A DNA stretch of 64,000 nucleotides from Mycolicibacterium sp. P1-18 (GTDB taxonomy: Bacteria > Actinomycetota > Actinomycetes > Mycobacteriales > Mycobacteriaceae): positions 124,001 through 188,000 of the forward strand of contig NZ_NPKR01000010.1 of assembly GCF_008329535.1 (NCBI RefSeq), in the 5' to 3' direction. The translations under genes were made by a program, and so were the position numbers. How positions within the stretch are numbered: the stretch's first letter is position 1; every line of letters starts with the position of its first letter. The notes under the pieces are model-generated. The model had not been told where the DNA came from and did not search any database. It saw only the letters and a program-made list of their open reading frames with translations. Below, in pieces: positions 1-8,237 of this stretch.

Positions 1-537
1 GGCCTGCTGGCCGGCTCGTTCTCGATGGCGTTGGGCGAGTTCACCTCCGTCACCACGGCCAACGAGCAAGTCGAGTCCGAGGTGCGGGTGGAGCGCCGCA
101 GCTTCCGCTTGTACCCGGACGAGGAGCAGGCCGAGCTGGTGGGGACGCTGACCGACATGGGCATGACCGTCGAAACTGCGACCAAGGCCGCCGAGGAACT
201 TCACCGGGACGAGACCCGTGCGTTGAACTTTCATCTCGTTCAAGAGCTGGGCGTCGACCCGAACGACAAGCCGTCACCCTGGGTGGCGGCCGGTTCGTCG
301 TTCGCCATGTTCGCGATCGGCGCCGTCATCCCGCTCATCCCGTTCCTGCTGGGGTACTCGTCGCTGTGGCTGGGGTTGGCCTGCGGTGGGCTCGGACTGC
401 TGGTCGTCGGTGGGGTGGCGGCACGGGTCACGAAGAAGGCGCCGTGGCTAGGGTCGTTGCGGCAGTTGGCATTCGGCGGAATCGCGATCGCGGTGACCTA
501 CCTGGTGGGCCACCTCATTGGCGCGGCGGTGGGGTGA
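1..537 (+). CDS. VIT1/CCC1-family membrane transporter, 5'-truncated by window edge
   Basis: This is the C-terminal 178 residues of a protein of the VIT1/CCC1 family, which moves iron or manganese across membranes. The frame is open from base 1, so the true start lies outside the window. The first residues (GLLAGSFSMALGEFTSV) match the end of TM2 and the conserved metal-binding segment of the family. They parallel the segment GAVSMALGEYVSV in the complete paralogue at 42325-43038. A charged cytoplasmic domain of about 70 residues follows, then three hydrophobic segments near the C-terminus ending in GHLIGAAVG, nearly the same ending as the paralogue. It converges on the next gene with only 6 bases between stops. 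The family call is secure; the metal is not determined. Confidence 0.85.
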   Translation, partial: GLLAGSFSMALGEFTSVTTANEQVESEVRVERRSFRLYPDEEQAELVGTLTDMGMTVETATKAAEELHRDETRALNFHLVQELGVDPNDKPSPWVAAGSSFAMFAIGAVIPLIPFLLGYSSLWLGLACGGLGLLVVGGVAARVTKKAPWLGSLRQLAFGGIAIAVTYLVGHLIGAAVG

Positions 538-543
538 CGGCGG

Positions 544-1173
544 TCAATCCTCGTCGACGCCGTAGCCGCCACGCAGGTCCTTGCGGGCCGCCGCGACCGT
601 GCGTTCGCACAGCGCCATCAGTGCGTCGACGTCGAGGTCGGATTCCTCGCCCAGTCGGCGGAGCCAGGACGCCTCCTCGGCCTTGAGGTCGGTCCACCTC
701 TGTGGGTCGTCGCACGGGGCGACCAGTTGCTGCTTGCAGGTGTCGAGCTGCGCCAGCGAGTATCCGTGGTCGCGAAACTGTCGGTCCCATTCGTCGAGCA
801 GCTGTTCGGTGAGCTGGCGGACGGGTTCGGCGGCGTAGATGAGCACCTCGGACACGCCGTCGTCCAGACCCAGCCGGCCCCGGAACTCGTACAGCTCCTC
901 GATGGCCTCGGACCGCCGTTGCTCGACGGTCTGACCGGCGCCCGCGAGCGGTTCGGCTCCGCGCCTGACGCGCATGGTGGCCGCGAGGAGTGTCTTCAGG
1001 GCGGCCTTCTTCTCCTCGCCCGCGCGCTGTTCGAAGTCCAGCCGCAGCGAGTGCTGCCTGTCGTCGCGCTTGCTTCGGAGGTCGAGGCGCTTGGTCCAGA
1101 TGGCCACCGTGGCAGTGGAAACCACCGAGACGATGGGCACCAGCGCGGTGGTGAGGAAACTCAACCAGGTCAT
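544..1173 (-). CDS. Hypothetical protein with one N-terminal membrane segment and a helical charged domain
   Basis: This 209-residue protein is not recognised. Residues 1-27 form a hydrophobic segment (LTTALVPIVSVVSTATVAIW) that probably acts as a membrane anchor. The rest is rich in Arg, Glu, Gln and Leu and looks largely alpha-helical, with heptad-like spacing around residues 35-60 and 75-110 that could form a coiled coil. No catalytic motif is visible. The ATG at 1173 is the natural start because the membrane segment follows directly. It converges on the VIT1-type gene and is preceded by about 390 bases without a convincing gene. Its role cannot be inferred from context. Confidence 0.7.
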   Translation of the reverse strand: MTWLSFLTTALVPIVSVVSTATVAIWTKRLDLRSKRDDRQHSLRLDFEQRAGEEKKAALKTLLAATMRVRRGAEPLAGAGQTVEQRRSEAIEELYEFRGRLGLDDGVSEVLIYAAEPVRQLTEQLLDEWDRQFRDHGYSLAQLDTCKQQLVAPCDDPQRWTDLKAEEASWLRRLGEESDLDVDALMALCERTVAAARKDLRGGYGVDED

Positions 1174-1251
1174 GGTGGCTCAGTCTGCCCCACCGCCGTG
1201 GTGCCGGCGTGATTCCGGGTGTCGCGGTCCGTGCGCGCAGTACCAGCGCAC

Positions 1252-1267
1252 TTCCCAATGTTGGGAA
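1252..1267. promoter_or_regulatory. Palindromic candidate operator
   Basis: TTCCCAA-TG-TTGGGAA has perfect 7-bp arms and a 2-bp spacer. It sits 79 bp upstream of the leftward gene that starts at 1173, where a repressor could act. No dedicated regulator is obvious, and the MarR box at 2058-2072 has a different sequence. The symmetry is seen directly; operator function is inferred. Confidence 0.4.
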
Positions 1268-1318
1268 TCCGCTGGAGCAATCGTCGCCATGCCGCTATCG
1301 TCGTGATTAGTTACCTGG

Positions 1319-1346
1319 CCAAGGACCTGCCGGGGAGGTCCCTTGG
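1319..1346. terminator. Candidate hairpin terminator downstream of the marR gene
   Basis: CCAAGGACCT and AGGTCCCTTGG can form a roughly 10-bp stem with one bulged base and a GC-rich loop. It lies about 220 bases beyond the stop of the leftward MarR gene. On the plus strand it is followed by only three T residues, so this is not a classical intrinsic terminator. Confidence 0.35.
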
Positions 1347-1565
1347 TTTGCGGTAGCTGCGTTTTCGCTACGTGGGGGTGGGCATTGGCAAACAATCATA
1401 TTGACGCGCTCGGGGATCTTGGTGCGATGCGGAGGATCACCGCGGCGGCCGCTGCGCTCGACGCGGCCAAGCGGGGGCACGCGCACGCCACGGTCTGGGG
1501 GGCCGAGGAGGACCTGAAGAGGGCCGTGCGGTCAGCTGGCGGCGGGTCGACCGGTTCGCTGAGGG

Positions 1566-2045
1566 TCAGGGCCTCGACGTGGTTGTCGGAGAACCACTTT
1601 CCGCGCTCTGGGCGGCATCGGCGAGGATCGCACGCATCACCCGCACGGCCTCGGTGAGCGACTGACGGTCGGCGGGATCGAGTCGCTCGAGATAGGGGTC
1701 GACGACGGCGCTGCGGTCGGCGCGCACCCGGGCCAAGACCTGTCTGCCCTTCTCGGTGATGCTGATCAGGACGGCGCGGGCGTCGGCCGGGTCGGTGACG
1801 CGGGAGACGAGCGCCGCCTCCTCGAGGCGACGGACCTGCGTGGTCATGGTCGGTTGCGAGCAGTGGTCGAACGCGGCCAGGTCGGAGATGCGGGCAGCGC
1901 CCTGATCCTCGATGGTGGAGAGCAGTCGGGCCTGCGCGTACGGAAGCTCCAGCTTCACGCGCTGGGTCGCGAGCCGGTTGAGGCGGGCGACCACCGACAG
2001 CAAGTCCGCGGAGAGCGTGGTGTCCGTGGCGACGCGCGACGACAT
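1566..2045 (-). CDS. MarR-family transcriptional regulator
   Basis: This 159-residue protein has the winged-helix MarR architecture. Residues 20-50 form the dimer helices. A helix-turn-helix lies around residues 55-80 (ISDLAAFDHCSQPTMTTQVR). The wing carries the family signature V-T-D-P-A-D-A-R around residues 84-91, followed by the C-terminal dimerisation helix. It is read leftward, divergent from the ECF transporter gene. A CATAG-N5-CTATG inverted repeat lies 12 bp upstream of its ATG. M. tuberculosis has a MarR gene (Rv2327) in the same place next to the same transporter, so it may regulate itself and the transporter. The ligand is unknown. Confidence 0.9.
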   Translation of the reverse strand: MSSRVATDTTLSADLLSVVARLNRLATQRVKLELPYAQARLLSTIEDQGAARISDLAAFDHCSQPTMTTQVRRLEEAALVSRVTDPADARAVLISITEKGRQVLARVRADRSAVVDPYLERLDPADRQSLTEAVRVMRAILADAAQSAESGSPTTTSRP

Positions 2046-2057
2046 GACGCCAGTTTA

Positions 2058-2072
2058 CATAGAACTCCTATG
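2058..2072. promoter_or_regulatory. Candidate MarR operator
   Basis: CATAG-AACTC-CTATG is an inverted repeat with 5-bp arms and a 5-bp spacer. It lies between the divergent MarR gene (start 2045) and the ECF transporter gene (start 2153). Inverted repeats of this size are typical MarR sites. The position is suited to repressing both directions. Confidence 0.55.
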
Positions 2073-2152
2073 CAGAGGCCGGGAAGGGTAAACGTGTCGC
2101 GCCTCACGCACCGCTGAGACTGCTCTTGGTCGGCAGCTGGCAGAATCGTGAA

Positions 2153-4315
2153 ATGGCCAAGACCGGCAACGCGACCGGCGGTGGCGCACCTCGACGGGCT
2201 GGCTCGATGAAGCCCGACGAGCTTGCGCACGCCGCGATCATGGCCGCCCTCTGCGCCGCCACCGCCATCATCGCCGTCGTCGTCCCGTTCGCCGCTGGCC
2301 TATCGGTGCTGGGCACGGTCCCCATGGGACTGCTCGCGTATCGCCACCGCTTCCGGGTGCTGGTCGCCGCCACGGTCGCCGGCGGCATCATCGCCTTCCT
2401 CATCGCCGGGTTCGGCGGCCTGATGACGGTCGTCAACTGCGCCTACATCGGCGGTCTGGTCGGAATCATCAAGCGTCGCGGCCGGGGCCTGCCGACGATC
2501 ACCGTCGCGGCGCTGATCGCGGGCGGGGTGTTCGGACTCCTCGGCGTCGGCTTCCTGATGGTGTTCTACCGCATCCGCGAACTGGTGTTCGCGTCGATCA
2601 CCGCCAACGTGAACGGGATGGCGAACATCGTCGAGTGGCTCTCGGAGCTCAGAATCCTCTCCTTCCTCGGACACCTCGCCAACGCGCTGGGTGACTCCAA
2701 CTTCCTGTACGCCGCCCTCGTGTCGGCGTCACGCTGGGAGACGTTCGGCTTCCTCGACGGCGTCGCACAACACATGAGGGACGGTTTCCCCCCGGTGCTG
2801 GACCTCTGGCCGGTGCTGATCGTCGGGTCCAGCATCCTCAGCATCGGATCGGTCACCCTCATCGGTTGGTGGGCGCTGTCGAAGGTGCTGTCCCGGCTCT
2901 CCGGAGTCCCCGACGTCCACAAACTGGACTCCTCCGACTCGACCGACCCCGTGGGCCCGGTCCCCGCACACTTCCGCGACGTCCGGTTCCGGTACGAGGG
3001 CGCGGCGCAGGACGCGCTCGGCCCGGTGTCGCTGACGATCGACGAGGGCGAGCACGTGGCCGTCACCGGGCCCAACGGATCGGGCAAGACCACGTTGATG
3101 CTGGTGCTGTCGGGTCGCGAACCGACCGCCGGCAGCGTCGAGCGGCCGGGAGCCGTGGGACTCGGCAAGGCCGGGGGTACCGCCGTGGTGATGCAGCACC
3201 CCGAGAGTCAGGTCCTCGGCAGCCGGGTCGCCGACGACGTGGTGTTCGGGTTGCCCCCGGGAACCGCGACCGACGTCGACCGCCTGCTCGCCGAGGTGGG
3301 CCTCGACGGACTGGCCGAACGGGACACGGGCAACCTGTCCGGCGGCGAACTGCAGCGGCTCGCGGTGGCCGCCGCCCTGGCCAGGCAGCCGGCGCTGCTG
3401 ATCGCCGACGAGGTCACCAGCATGGTCGACCAGCAGGGCCGCGAGGGACTCATCGAGGTGCTGTCGGGGCTGACGAAGAACCGCCGGATGTCCTTGGTGC
3501 ACATCACTCACTACAACGACGAGGCCGCATCGGCCGACCGGGTAATCGACCTCACGGGGAACGGTGGCAGCGCCGACAACGTGGAGATGGTCGACACCGC
3601 GCCCGCGCCGGCCGCCACCAGTGCCCAGACCCGTCGCGGCGGGTCGCCGCTGCTCGAACTCAAGGGCGTCGGGCACGAATACGGGCTGGGCACGCCGTGG
3701 GCCTCGACGGCGCTGCAGGACGTCGACCTGGTGGTCAACGAGGGCGACGGCGTGCTGATCCACGGTACGAACGGGTCGGGCAAGTCGACGCTGGCGTGGA
3801 TCATGGCCGGGCTGCTGACGCCCACCACGGGCAGCTGCCTGCTGGACGGCAAGCCCGTCTCCGAACAGGTTGGCGCCGTGGCCATCTCGTTTCAGGCGGC
3901 CAGGCTGCAGTTGATGCGCGGACGCGTGGACCTGGAGATCGCGTCGGCCGCGGGCCTGGACTACTACGACCACTCGCAGATCGCCGCCGCTCTGGCGATG
4001 GTCGGCCTGGACCCGGCGATCGGACTGCGGCGCATCGACCAGCTCAGCGGCGGGCAGATGCGCCGCGTGGTGCTGGCCGGTCTTCTGGCCCGCAAGCCGC
4101 GGGTGCTGATTCTCGACGAGCCGTTGGCCGGACTGGACGCCGCCAGCCAGCGCGGGCTGCTGGGCCTGCTGTCGGCGCTTCGCCGCGACGCCGGACTCAC
4201 GGTCATCGTCATCTCGCACGACTTCTCCGGGCTCGAGGAACTGTGCCCGCGGACGCTGCACCTTCGCGGCGGCGGCGTGATGGCCGCTCCCACCCGCGCC
4301 GGGGGTGTCGGATGA
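2153..4315 (+). CDS. ECF-type ABC transporter: membrane domain fused to two ATPase domains
   Basis: This 720-residue fusion powers an energy-coupling-factor importer for a vitamin or metal-like substrate. Residues 20-250 are hydrophobic, with about six membrane segments resembling an S-like or accessory component. The first ATPase domain has Walker A GPNGSGKTT and signature LSGGE. The second has Walker A GTNGSGKST, signature LSGGQ and Walker B VLILDEP. EcfA ATPases are usually separate proteins pairing with EcfT; here both halves and a membrane part are joined, as in M. tuberculosis Rv2326c. I chose the ATG at 2153; a TTG start at 2126 is also open, and the ATG at 2207 directly precedes the membrane part. 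It overlaps the EcfT gene by 4 bases (ATGA). The substrate cannot be told from sequence. Confidence 0.88.
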   Translation: MAKTGNATGGGAPRRAGSMKPDELAHAAIMAALCAATAIIAVVVPFAAGLSVLGTVPMGLLAYRHRFRVLVAATVAGGIIAFLIAGFGGLMTVVNCAYIGGLVGIIKRRGRGLPTITVAALIAGGVFGLLGVGFLMVFYRIRELVFASITANVNGMANIVEWLSELRILSFLGHLANALGDSNFLYAALVSASRWETFGFLDGVAQHMRDGFPPVLDLWPVLIVGSSILSIGSVTLIGWWALSKVLSRLSGVPDVHKLDSSDSTDPVGPVPAHFRDVRFRYEGAAQDALGPVSLTIDEGEHVAVTGPNGSGKTTLMLVLSGREPTAGSVERPGAVGLGKAGGTAVVMQHPESQVLGSRVADDVVFGLPPGTATDVDRLLAEVGLDGLAERDTGNLSGGELQRLAVAAALARQPALLIADEVTSMVDQQGREGLIEVLSGLTKNRRMSLVHITHYNDEAASADRVIDLTGNGGSADNVEMVDTAPAPAATSAQTRRGGSPLLELKGVGHEYGLGTPWASTALQDVDLVVNEGDGVLIHGTNGSGKSTLAWIMAGLLTPTTGSCLLDGKPVSEQVGAVAISFQAARLQLMRGRVDLEIASAAGLDYYDHSQIAAALAMVGLDPAIGLRRIDQLSGGQMRRVVLAGLLARKPRVLILDEPLAGLDAASQRGLLGLLSALRRDAGLTVIVISHDFSGLEELCPRTLHLRGGGVMAAPTRAGGVG

Positions 4316-5142
4316 CCGCCCCCCAGCGTCAACCACGCCCCGTCGTGCTGTTGCGACCCGTGCCGGGCCGCACCGCGATCCACGAATTGTGGGCGGGCAC
4401 CAAGCTTCTCGTCGTCGCGATCATCGGTGTGTTGCTCACCCTGTATCCCGGGTGGGTGCCGATCGCCCTGGTGGGCCTGTTCGTCCTGATCACCGCGAGG
4501 ATCGCCCACATTCCGCGGGGCGTGCTGCCGTCGGTACCGCGGTGGCTGTGGTTCCTGCTGTTCCTCGGTGGGCTGACGGCGTCGTTCGCCGGGGGTAGTC
4601 CCCACCTCACCGTCGCGTCGACGGATCTGGGGCTTGGCGGGCTGCTGAAGTTCCTGCAGATCACGGTGCTCTCGGTGGTGCTGCTGGGTCTCGGTGGACT
4701 GGTCTCGTGGACCACCAACGTCGCCGAGATCGCCCCTGCGGTGTCCAAGATCGGTCGGCCGCTGCGCGTGCTGCGCCTCCCTGTCGACGACTACGCCGTG
4801 GCGCTGGCGCTGGCCCTGCGGGCCTTCCCGATGCTGATCGACGAGTTCCGTGTGCTGTTCGCCGCCCGCAAGCTGCGGCCGCGCGACCCCGCCACCACCG
4901 CGAAGGAACGTCATCACCGGTTGAACCGCGAGATCGTGGACCTGCTGGCGGCGGCAGTCACCGTGGCGTTGCGTCGCGCCGACGAGATGGGCGACGCGAT
5001 CACCGCCCGCGGTGGCGCCGGTCAGATCTCGGCGCTGCCGTCGCGACCGAAGTGGCCCGACGCCGTGGCCTTCGCGGCCGTGCTGGTGCTGTGTGCGGTC
5101 TCGGTGTACGTGGAGGTCTTCACTCCGTTGGCCACGAGCTAG
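4312..5142 (+). CDS. EcfT/CbiQ-family transmembrane component of the ECF transporter
   Basis: This 276-residue membrane protein couples ATP hydrolysis to movement of the substrate-binding component. Hydrophobic segments lie near residues 30-75, 85-105 and 110-140, with a final one near the C-terminus. The cytoplasmic coupling region contains an Ala-Arg-rich stretch (LFAARKLRPRD, near residue 180) and a second Arg-rich helix ending in ITARGG near residue 230. These resemble the two A-R-G-type motifs with which EcfT contacts its ATPases. The ATG at 4312 overlaps the preceding stop, so the two genes are translationally coupled. It corresponds by position and family to Rv2325c. Its stop overlaps the convergent sugar-binding protein gene. 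Confidence 0.88.
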   Translation: MTAPQRQPRPVVLLRPVPGRTAIHELWAGTKLLVVAIIGVLLTLYPGWVPIALVGLFVLITARIAHIPRGVLPSVPRWLWFLLFLGGLTASFAGGSPHLTVASTDLGLGGLLKFLQITVLSVVLLGLGGLVSWTTNVAEIAPAVSKIGRPLRVLRLPVDDYAVALALALRAFPMLIDEFRVLFAARKLRPRDPATTAKERHHRLNREIVDLLAAAVTVALRRADEMGDAITARGGAGQISALPSRPKWPDAVAFAAVLVLCAVSVYVEVFTPLATS

Positions 5143-6536
5143 CGGTCGGCGGCGGCGTTCGCGGCGGCCTGGGCGGCCTCGAGAGCGCCCGGCACGTCGC
5201 GGCGGCCGAGGAACATCTCGTCGAAGAAGGGCGTCAGCGCCTGGTATCCGGCGGCGAATCCCGGCCCGCCGGGTGCCGGGATGCGTGGTCCGTCGAGCAC
5301 TGTGAAGAACGGGGTGACGTCGACGCCACGGGCGGCCCAGTGCGCGAAGTACGCCGGTTGGGCGGCGGTGACGGCCGGGATCGCCGCGCCACCGCTGCCG
5401 AGGAACTCGTTGCCGCGGGTGCTGCCCATCCACGCGAGGACCTGACGCACGGCGTCGGGATGGGCGGTCGCGGCGTTGCCTGCGGCGGCGATGCCGTTGG
5501 TGACGCTGACGCGGCCCTTCGGACCCGTGGGCAGCATGGCCACGCCCCACCGAAACGGGGCCTGGTCGGCGATCGCAGCCAGGCTGTAGGTGCCCGACTG
5601 GAACAGTGCCATCCGGCCCTGCAGGAATTGGTTGCGGGAGAAGTCCCCGTTGCCGTTGGTGTCCGCCGCGGGAGGGGCGACGTGGTCGCGGTCGACAAGG
5701 CCGACCAGGTACTCGAACGCCTCGACGGCGCCGGGGTCGTCGAAGGCGAAGCGGTCGCCGTCCTGGAACCGCCCACCCGCGGAGCCGACGTAGTTCAGGT
5801 AGATGCCCTGCAGGTCGTTGGCGGCGTTGTAGCCCCACTGCCGGATGCGATCGGGGTTGAACGCTGGTGCGCCCGCGCGGTTCCCGTCGGCGTCGACGGT
5901 CAGGCGGGCCAGCAGTGGACGGAGGGTGTCCACGGCGGGATCGGGCGACCACCGGAGGTTCTGCAGATCGGCGGGGTCGACGCCCGCCCGGTCCAGCAGG
6001 TCGGCGTTGTAGTAGACGGCGATGCCGGCGTCGGTGAGTTGCGGCACGCCCCACAGCACGCCGTTGCGGGTGAACTGGTCGACCACAGAGGGGTCCCACG
6101 CCCGGGCCGCGTCCGCACCGAGGGTGCTGCCGACGTCGAGCAGCCTGCCGGTGTCGGCGTAGTTCGCGAAGTAGGCGTTGGAGAGCCAGAAGACGTCGTC
6201 GGCGCCGCCGCCGGCCACGTCGGTGCGCAGGGTGTCGAAGTAGGACGAGTACGCCACGACGTCGAGACGCACCTCGACGTCGGGATGCTGGCGGGTGAAC
6301 TCGTCGAACGACTGGCGGTAGGCCGCGGCCACCTGTTCGTCCCACAGGCGCACCGTCACCACGGTCTTGCCGGAGCGCTCGCCGGACCCGCCGAGGAGCA
6401 CCGCGGCGCCGAGCATCGCCGCAAGGACGAGGGCCAGTGCGCCGACGAAGAGCGTGGAGAACTTGGGCGCGCCGAGTCTGCGCTCAGCGTGCTCGTTACT
6501 CGCACTTCGTCGCAGTGAGTGCAGTCTCGGCGTCAC
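5139..6536 (-). CDS. uspC: ABC sugar transporter substrate-binding protein, UspC-like
   Basis: This 465-residue extracytoplasmic solute-binding protein belongs to the group-1 sugar-binding family. A hydrophobic segment near residues 32-52 (FVGALALVLAAMLGAAVLL) is the signal or anchor. No cysteine follows it, so I see no lipobox; the protein is probably tethered by this segment or secreted. The mature part starts with TVRLWDEQVAAAYRQSFDEF, a typical opening. The GTG start at 6536 overlaps the permease stop (GTGA). Gene order matches uspA-uspB-uspC of M. tuberculosis (Rv2316-Rv2318), whose binding protein has been linked to amino-sugars. The true ligand here is inferred by analogy only. Confidence 0.85.
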   Translation of the reverse strand: MTPRLHSLRRSASNEHAERRLGAPKFSTLFVGALALVLAAMLGAAVLLGGSGERSGKTVVTVRLWDEQVAAAYRQSFDEFTRQHPDVEVRLDVVAYSSYFDTLRTDVAGGGADDVFWLSNAYFANYADTGRLLDVGSTLGADAARAWDPSVVDQFTRNGVLWGVPQLTDAGIAVYYNADLLDRAGVDPADLQNLRWSPDPAVDTLRPLLARLTVDADGNRAGAPAFNPDRIRQWGYNAANDLQGIYLNYVGSAGGRFQDGDRFAFDDPGAVEAFEYLVGLVDRDHVAPPAADTNGNGDFSRNQFLQGRMALFQSGTYSLAAIADQAPFRWGVAMLPTGPKGRVSVTNGIAAAGNAATAHPDAVRQVLAWMGSTRGNEFLGSGGAAIPAVTAAQPAYFAHWAARGVDVTPFFTVLDGPRIPAPGGPGFAAGYQALTPFFDEMFLGRRDVPGALEAAQAAANAAADR

Positions 6537-7348
6537 TTGAGGCCCGTCACCACGATGGAGCCGACGATCTGGCGGCCGAACGCCACGAACAGCACGATCA
6601 GCGGGACGATCGCCACCGTCGTCGCCGCCATCACCAGCGTCCACTGGGCGTCGTAGCGGGATTGCAGCCCGGCGGTCGCCACGGTCAGCACCTGCCACGT
6701 CCGCCCGCTTGTGATGACCAGCGGCCACATGAAGTTGTTCCACTGCGACACCGCGGTGATCAGCGCGAGGGTCACCAGAATCGGCCGGCTCGCGGGCAGC
6801 ACGACGTGGACGATGACGTCGAGGGTGCTGGCGCCGTCCATCCGGGCGGCGCGGATCAGGTCGGTGGGAATCGTCCGGAAGTACTCCCGCAACAGGAAGA
6901 TCGCATACGGCGAGCCGAACATGAACGGCAACACCAACGCCCAGAACGTGTTTCGCAGACCCACCTCGGCCATCATCAGGTACAGCGGCACCACGGTCAC
7001 GGTCGCCGGCACCATCAGCGTCGCGACGTAGACCCAGAACAGCGCGTCGCGGCCGGGGAACTCCATCCGCGCGAACGCGTAGGCGGCGAAGACCGAGAAG
7101 GTGAGCTGGCCGAGCAGGACGACGCCGGTCATCAGGGCCGTCACCACGATCGCCCGGCCGAAGCCCGCATCGGCCAGGCCGAGGTAGTTCGCCACCGTGG
7201 GCGGCGACGGCAGCGACAGCGGCGAGTCGGTGTTGAACTGCCGCGCCGAGGTGACCGACGTCAGCAGGCCCAGCCCGAACGGGAGCAGGGTGACGACCCC
7301 GAGGATGCCGAGGGCCGCGTAGATCGCCGCGTTCCTAGACCAGGTCAT
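6533..7348 (-). CDS. uspB: ABC sugar transporter permease, UspB-like (MalG type)
   Basis: This 271-residue inner-membrane permease has six predicted membrane segments. The MalG-type cytoplasmic loop contacting the ATPase is present around residues 170-195: EYFRTIPTDLIRAARMDGAS, a form of the EAA motif with the invariant Gly replaced within the DGAS context. It is the middle gene of a three-gene leftward operon. It overlaps uspA by 14 bp and uspC by 4 bp, so the three products are probably made in fixed ratio. No ATPase gene is in the cluster; a shared sugar ATPase elsewhere in the genome is presumably used, as for other actinobacterial sugar importers. Confidence 0.9.
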   Translation of the reverse strand: MTWSRNAAIYAALGILGVVTLLPFGLGLLTSVTSARQFNTDSPLSLPSPPTVANYLGLADAGFGRAIVVTALMTGVVLLGQLTFSVFAAYAFARMEFPGRDALFWVYVATLMVPATVTVVPLYLMMAEVGLRNTFWALVLPFMFGSPYAIFLLREYFRTIPTDLIRAARMDGASTLDVIVHVVLPASRPILVTLALITAVSQWNNFMWPLVITSGRTWQVLTVATAGLQSRYDAQWTLVMAATTVAIVPLIVLFVAFGRQIVGSIVVTGLK

Positions 7349-8207
7349 AGCTGATCCTGCGGCGGAAGTAGACGTGCTGCAGCAGCGTCACGCCGAGCAG
7401 CAGCACGAACAGCACGACCGCCATCACCGCGGCCCGTCCGACGGCCGCGGCGCCGAAGGCCTCGGCGTAGATGCGGTGCGCGACCAGATCGGTGCGCCCC
7501 TGGGGTCCGCCGCCGGTCAAGGCGTACACGGTGTCGAAAACCTGGGCCGCGCTGACGATCCCGGTGACCAGTACGAAGAACAGCGTCGGCCGCAGCATCG
7601 GGAGCGTGACGTAGCGGAACCGTTGCCAGGAGCCGGCCCCGTCGGTGCGTGCGGCGTTCTGGATGTCGCGGGGGATGGCCAGGATGCCCGCGAGGAAGAA
7701 CAGCGTGACGTACCCGACGTTGGTCCACACCGTGACGGCCGAGACGACGGGCAGCGCCAACGTGGGGTCGGTCAACCACTCGACGGGTCGACCGAGGACC
7801 GTGCCGACGGCGCCGTCGGTGGGGGCGAGAATCCACTTCCACAGCACCGCGATCGCCAGCGGGGAACAGATCCACGGCAGCACGTAGAGCGTCCGGAAGA
7901 AGCCGCTGCCCGGCAGGTTCCTGGCCAGCAGTGTCGCGGCGAAGAGCCCGAGCACCGTCTGCAGCGGAACCACCAGCAGGATGAAGGCCGCGGTGGCGAG
8001 CATCGAAGTGCCGAACGTGTCGTCGGTCAGCACCGACCGCCAATTGTCTAGGCCCACATACTGAATCGGGCCGAGCAGGTGCCAGCGGTGCAGGCTCAAC
8101 CACAGCACGACGAACATCGGCAGCAGCAGGAAGGTCACCACGCCGAACAGGCTGGGTGCGAGCAGCGAATATCCCGCGACGGCGTTGCGAACGTGCAGGC
8201 GACCCAC
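7335..8207 (-). CDS. uspA: ABC sugar transporter permease, UspA-like (MalF type)
   Basis: This 290-residue permease is the partner of the following MalG-type protein. An N-terminal membrane segment (LLAPSLFGVVTFLLLPMFVV) is followed by five more. The coupling loop reads DIQNAARTDGAGSWQRF, a recognisable EAA motif. I chose the GTG at 8207 because it gives 290 residues, the length of M. tuberculosis UspA (Rv2316), and lies exactly where a leaderless transcript from the adjacent CATAAT -10 element would begin. Longer open frames upstream run antisense through tldD and are not credible. It is the first gene of the usp operon, divergent from tldD with 30 bp between start codons. Confidence 0.88.
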   Translation of the reverse strand: MGRLHVRNAVAGYSLLAPSLFGVVTFLLLPMFVVLWLSLHRWHLLGPIQYVGLDNWRSVLTDDTFGTSMLATAAFILLVVPLQTVLGLFAATLLARNLPGSGFFRTLYVLPWICSPLAIAVLWKWILAPTDGAVGTVLGRPVEWLTDPTLALPVVSAVTVWTNVGYVTLFFLAGILAIPRDIQNAARTDGAGSWQRFRYVTLPMLRPTLFFVLVTGIVSAAQVFDTVYALTGGGPQGRTDLVAHRIYAEAFGAAAVGRAAVMAVVLFVLLLGVTLLQHVYFRRRISYDLV

Positions 8208-8237
8208 GGCGTCATTATGTGCCGCTACGGTGGAGAC
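8208..8237. promoter_or_regulatory. Compact divergent promoter region for uspA and tldD
   Basis: Only 30 bp separate the two start codons. On the minus strand, CATAAT (8219-8214) is followed by 6 bases and then the uspA GTG at 8207. That is the spacing expected for a -10 box with the start codon as transcript position +1. On the plus strand, a purine-rich ribosome-binding site (GGTGGAG, 8230-8236) precedes the tldD GTG at 8238. The tldD promoter must lie inside uspA or use the same AT-rich core. Confidence 0.5.

Larger units (their letters stand above)
1174..1565. other. Intergenic stretch between two leftward genes, with two inverted repeats
   Basis: I see no convincing gene here. A short rightward frame from about 1385 to 1657 gives an Ala/Arg-rich peptide, but it has no clear ribosome-binding site and runs into the 3' end of the opposing MarR gene, so I do not call it. 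The stretch holds a 7-bp-arm palindrome at 1252-1267 and a longer hairpin at 1319-1346, listed separately. It should contain the promoter of the leftward gene at 544-1173. Confidence 0.5.

Noticed and set aside
1385..1657. Small rightward gene before marR
   Set aside because: No ribosome-binding site or recognisable domain, and its end overlaps the marR coding region on the other strand.
2866..4311. Long Arg/Pro-rich open frame leading into the EcfT gene
   Set aside because: It is the +1 frame of the ECF ATPase gene. The composition is that of a high-GC shadow; only the part from 4312 has membrane segments and a coupled start.
3964..6345. 793-residue leftward frame across ecfT and uspC
   Set aside because: Composition is almost all Arg, Gly and Pro, with no family features, and it runs antisense or out of frame to well-supported genes.
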